A stretch of DNA of 15,538 bases, from assembly GCA_026387805.1 (NCBI GenBank), contig JAPLKY010000404.1, forward strand, positions 1 to 15,538. The letters are read 5' to 3'. This document shows, in pieces, positions 13,123-15,538 of the stretch; position 1 is the stretch's first letter, and every line of letters begins with the position of its first letter. Both the position numbers and the translations under genes were made by a program. The notes beneath the pieces were generated by a model. That model searched no databases and was not told the DNA's origin. It saw only the letters and a program-made list of their open reading frames with translations. This DNA is from Candidatus Krumholzibacteriia bacterium (GTDB lineage Bacteria; Krumholzibacteriota; Krumholzibacteriia; Krumholzibacteriales; Krumholzibacteriaceae).

Positions 13123-13650
13123 CTAGAACTTGAAATCGACTCCGACTTTCAGATAGGTAATACCGAATCCGGTCTGTCCGTAGAGCGCCAGATTCGGCGA
13201 CACAAAATACCGGATACCGATTTGACCGCCGAGTATGATGCCGCTGGCGGACGGCTCCCAGAAGATATGCCCGGGATTCCTGTCCCATGACCACGAAACT
13301 CTTTCGTAGCCGAGGACCAGTCCGGCAAACGGATCGATCTTGGCATCCCACTTCAGGGCCTTGCCGAAATGGTAGTTTCCCTGAGCGCCGAAGATGACAT
13401 ACGTATACTTGCCGCCCCAGATTCCCCATCCGGTGGTCGACCACGTATAGTAATCGACCAATCCGCCGATGCCGATTACGTCCGTCACCCCGTATTCGTA
13501 CCCCCCGCCCACGACTACCCCGCTGCCATGAGCTCCGATTCCAAGACGCGGGCCGAGAAAGCTCTTCCCTTTCTCGAACTGGGCATGGCCCGTCGACGCT
13601 ACCAGACACATCGCGAGGACAATGACAAGCAACAGAGCAACCCTCTTCAT
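13123..13650 (-). CDS. Small predicted outer-membrane beta-barrel protein
   Basis: 175 residues. A signal peptide (KR, hydrophobic 4-18, cleavage near GHA-QF at 22-23) is followed by alternating short amphipathic strands rich in Gly, Tyr and Trp: LGPRLGIGAHG, VVVGGGYEYG, IGIGGLVDYYTW, YTYVIFGAQGNYHF, FAGLVLGYERV, ILGGQIGIRYFV, LALYGQTGFGITYLKVGVDFKF. It ends in Phe, as many outer-membrane barrels do for assembly. The size fits an eight-stranded barrel of the OmpA/OmpX kind; ligand and role are unknown. GGAGGT precedes the ATG. The gene has its own promoter just after the stop of the DUF6599-like gene, so the two can be expressed independently. Confidence 0.8.
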   Translation of the reverse strand: MKRVALLLVIVLAMCLVASTGHAQFEKGKSFLGPRLGIGAHGSGVVVGGGYEYGVTDVIGIGGLVDYYTWSTTGWGIWGGKYTYVIFGAQGNYHFGKALKWDAKIDPFAGLVLGYERVSWSWDRNPGHIFWEPSASGIILGGQIGIRYFVSPNLALYGQTGFGITYLKVGVDFKF

Positions 13651-13708
13651 CGCTACCTCCTTCGCTCGTTACCGGTTGCGGAGTCCCGTGAATTTCGAAT
13701 CGGATGAA

Positions 13709-13736
13709 ATGATAGAGCAACCTGCTTCCGTGTCAA
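13709..13736 (-). promoter_or_regulatory. Promoter for the small barrel gene
   Basis: On the minus strand: consensus TTGACA (13731-13736), 16-base spacer, TATCAT (13709-13714). Start near 13702, leader about 50 bases. The -35 lies only 3 bases beyond the stop codon of the upstream gene. Confidence 0.65.
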
Positions 13737-13739
13737 GGT

Positions 13740-14675
13740 TTATCGGCGAGCTCTTCGGCGTGCGTCGATCGCGCCGAGCCTCTCGACCATCTTCTTCACG
13801 AGCTCCGTGCCCCGCCCGGCGGGATTCTTGATCCCCGTAAGAACGCCGAGATATCTCCCGAAACTGAAAACAAGAACGTCCCCCTGGTACGTATCCTCGC
13901 CGACGCCGAGGATGTATTCGCCGCTCGCGCCCTCCGCGGTCGCGAGAAAGGATTTCATCTCGTCGGTGTACCATTCGAATGTGTCCCGCGCGGCGGCGCT
14001 GTCGACGAGCGTCGCGAGATAGAGCTTCCCCTGTTCGTCTCCGAACATGTAGGTGCCCACAAAGGCCGGAGGAAATTTCTCCCGCCCGAGGACGCCCTGC
14101 GTGAGGTAGCGGAGATCGTTCGGCACGAGCCCTTCCTCGGGGAATGCTCCCGCCTCCGAGGGCAGCGCGGCCGTGTCCCCCTGTATTGCGGTCGCGATTC
14201 GATGCGCGAAGAGCTTCAGCGCAGCGTCCGAATCCTCCCCCTTCTCGAAGACCGCGACGCGCACGTAGAAGCGATCCTTCCAGAAGTTGATCGAATACTC
14301 GTCGGAAAACGCCTCGTTCCCGATTTCATGGAGCGCGAGCCCCGGGCTCCGCATCTGCGCGTAGATGCCGTACGCCATGAGCGGACTCCCGTGCTCGTAG
14401 ATCTCCACCTTGAGCCCCCGATCCGCGGGCGAGACGTAGTCCTGCGCGATCACCTGACGGAAATCGAAGGAGAGAAAATTCTCGGCCGATCCGTCGATGT
14501 ATTCCCAGAGGTTCTCCTGCGTGTAGAAAAGCGGCTCGCCGTCCGCTTTCCAGCCGGGGATCTCCCCCGCGGCGGGAAGAAGCTTCGAGAGATCCGCCGA
14601 TCCCTGCCCTATGACGGGGTGCGCCATGAACAACAGCGCCGCGAGCGCGACCGACATTCTCGACACAGTCTTCAT
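13740..14675 (-). CDS. Secreted DUF6599-like protein of unknown function
   Basis: 311 residues. A signal peptide (about 1-24, ending AHPVIGQG) is followed by a segment characteristic, as far as I recall, of the DUF6599 family: LLPAAGEIPGWKADGEP (32-48) and LWEYIDGSAENFLSFDF (56-72), then KVEIYEHGSPLMAYGIYAQM. No catalytic motif is visible and no biochemical role is known to me. The ATG at 14675 opens the signal peptide and follows AAGGTGA; a longer frame from 14801 would cross the promoter and is not used. The gene is divergent from the barrel gene at 14804, with both promoters in the 128 bases between. The tail is basic (RRRARR). Confidence 0.75.
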   Translation of the reverse strand: MKTVSRMSVALAALLFMAHPVIGQGSADLSKLLPAAGEIPGWKADGEPLFYTQENLWEYIDGSAENFLSFDFRQVIAQDYVSPADRGLKVEIYEHGSPLMAYGIYAQMRSPGLALHEIGNEAFSDEYSINFWKDRFYVRVAVFEKGEDSDAALKLFAHRIATAIQGDTAALPSEAGAFPEEGLVPNDLRYLTQGVLGREKFPPAFVGTYMFGDEQGKLYLATLVDSAAARDTFEWYTDEMKSFLATAEGASGEYILGVGEDTYQGDVLVFSFGRYLGVLTGIKNPAGRGTELVKKMVERLGAIDARRRARR

Positions 14676-14726
14676 ATGATCACCTTCACTCCCGCGAAAA
14701 GGCCCGTTGCCGCTTCCAAGGCACTT

Positions 14727-14735
14727 ATTATAACA
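14727..14735 (-). promoter_or_regulatory. Extended -10 promoter for the DUF6599-like gene
   Basis: On the minus strand TGT-TATAAT: a perfect -10 (14727-14732) with the upstream TG of extended -10 promoters and no clear -35 at the expected distance. Start near 14720, leader about 45 bases. Confidence 0.55.
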
Positions 14736-14767
14736 GACCGGCGCACGTCGGGTTCCGATTATAACGC

Positions 14768-14795
14768 TGGACTTCGCCGGAGGCTGCACTATAAT
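14768..14795 (+). promoter_or_regulatory. Promoter directly abutting the 14804 gene (leaderless arrangement)
   Basis: TGGACT (14768-14773, 4 of 6), 16-base spacer, perfect TATAAT (14790-14795). Only 8 bases separate the -10 from the ATG at 14804, so transcription would start at or within about 2 bases of the start codon. No ribosome site is present. Confidence 0.55.
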
Positions 14796-14803
14796 TCTCA
14801 TTC

Positions 14804-15490
14804 ATGAGATCGAATCCCGCATCGAGGCTCTGCGCCACCCTGTCGATTCTCCTCGTCATTGTCTTTTGCTCGCCGCTCCTTGCCGCCGACGGAAGATTTT
14901 TCGTGAAGTTCGGGGCGGGCGCGAGCGTTCCCACGCTCAAGAATCTGAACGAGGAGCTCAAGCTCCAGAAAAGGGACAAGGTCGGGCCCGGTTACGGGCT
15001 CGGCGTCTCTCTGGGACGCACCTTCTTCGAGGAGCGGTGGTCGCTCGAGCTGCATTTCCTGGCGGCCTTCTATCCCGCGTTCGACTACGAGAACACGTAC
15101 GAGGCCGGTTTCACGGCGAAGTTAAGGCATCTCGCTTCCTTTGCAGTCGTGCGACACAATTTCATGAGCGACAGCGAGAGAATCCGGCCCACCCTCGGCG
15201 CCGGAATCGGCTACGGCCAGACGAACCTCATCTCCGGCGGCGGAAAGCTCGGCGCCCTCGAGGGGCTCGTCACGGGAAGGATCGACGTTTCGATCCGGAG
15301 CAACCTTGATCTCGCTCTCGAATGTTCGTACTACGCGGGGCTTCAGACCAAGGAATTCAGGGACCCGTTTCTCGAGAACGTCGATACCGATATGGTGCAG
15401 AACAGCGCGGGGAAGGCCCTCGAGGATACGTTCCGCTCGCTCGACGTGAGAGTCGGGTTCACGATTTGGCTCAAACCGATAACGCAGTAG
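14804..15490 (+). CDS. Predicted outer-membrane beta-barrel protein
   Basis: 228 residues. A signal peptide (Arg2, hydrophobic 13-27, cleavage near LLAA-DG) is followed by strands in the style of an outer-membrane barrel: RFFVKFGAGASV, GPGYGLGVSLGRTF, WSLELHFLAAFYPAF, TLGAGIGYGQTNLI, LDLALECSYYAGL and a final strand VRVGFTIWLKP. It does not end in an aromatic residue (ends PITQ), which is less usual. There is no close sequence match to the barrel encoded at 13123-13650. The ATG at 14804 is the only start that gives a complete signal peptide; it has no ribosome site and is almost at the predicted transcription start. The 48 bases after the stop hold nothing I can identify. Confidence 0.75.
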   Translation: MRSNPASRLCATLSILLVIVFCSPLLAADGRFFVKFGAGASVPTLKNLNEELKLQKRDKVGPGYGLGVSLGRTFFEERWSLELHFLAAFYPAFDYENTYEAGFTAKLRHLASFAVVRHNFMSDSERIRPTLGAGIGYGQTNLISGGGKLGALEGLVTGRIDVSIRSNLDLALECSYYAGLQTKEFRDPFLENVDTDMVQNSAGKALEDTFRSLDVRVGFTIWLKPITQ

Positions 15491-15538
15491 GGGCGAAGTC
15501 GCTCGGCCGGGCGGGGCTCGGCGGCTCCAATCAAGGAC

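Noticed and set aside
1..15538. CRISPR arrays, tRNA genes, insertion sequences, phage genes
   Set aside because: Looked for on both strands by eye; no regularly spaced long repeats, cloverleaf with T-loop, transposase motif or phage structural gene was seen.

Overview
This 15.5 kb window reads as chromosome of a high-GC, diderm bacterium. Most genes have strongly G/C-ended codons, several products carry signal peptides, and three look like envelope or outer-membrane proteins. Housekeeping genes (PEP carboxykinase, pyruvate kinase) sit beside genes for poorly described families. The gene style (GC-rich, many secreted proteins of unknown family, M56-TonB fusion, DUF6599-like protein) suggests an uncultured phylum of the FCB/Krumholzibacteriota-Eisenbacteria kind, but this is an inference and no marker gene is present. 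No tRNA, rRNA, CRISPR array, transposase or phage gene was seen.

Layout. 1-1563 (-): ATP-type PEP carboxykinase, cut by the window edge. 1837-2409 (+) and 4667-5230 (+): two paralogous small secreted proteins with the same C-terminal tail. They flank a minus-strand two-gene regulatory unit (2470-4295): a BlaI-type repressor and an M56 membrane metallopeptidase with a TonB-like C-terminal domain, preceded by a promoter carrying two tandem operator palindromes. 5427-8822 (+): a tight four-gene operon of two thiolase-fold proteins and two DUF35 zinc-ribbon/OB-fold proteins, closed by a clear intrinsic terminator. 8823-9358: a 536-base gap with no convincing gene but several inverted repeats, which may encode a structured RNA on the minus strand. 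9359-10759 (-): pyruvate kinase. 10895-13046 (+): a GT4 glycosyltransferase followed by an aldo/keto reductase with a two-cluster ferredoxin tail. 13123-14675 (-): a small beta-barrel-like protein and a DUF6599-like secreted protein. 14804-15490 (+): another predicted barrel protein, apparently expressed from a leaderless mRNA.

How genes work together. The most distinctive system is the thiolase/DUF35 operon. Both thiolase-fold subunits have lost the nucleophilic cysteine, and the second has also lost the catalytic histidine of the GHP motif. That pattern resembles the thiolase-fold retro-aldolases that work with DUF35 partners (Ltp2-ChsH2) more than true thiolases, so a heteromeric acyl-CoA carbon-carbon lyase is a reasonable hypothesis. 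The BlaI/M56 unit looks like an autoregulated envelope sensor whose ligand is probably not a beta-lactam, because the penicillin-binding sensor domain is absent. Whether it controls the flanking secreted paralogs cannot be read from sequence; I found the operator only in front of the repressor itself.
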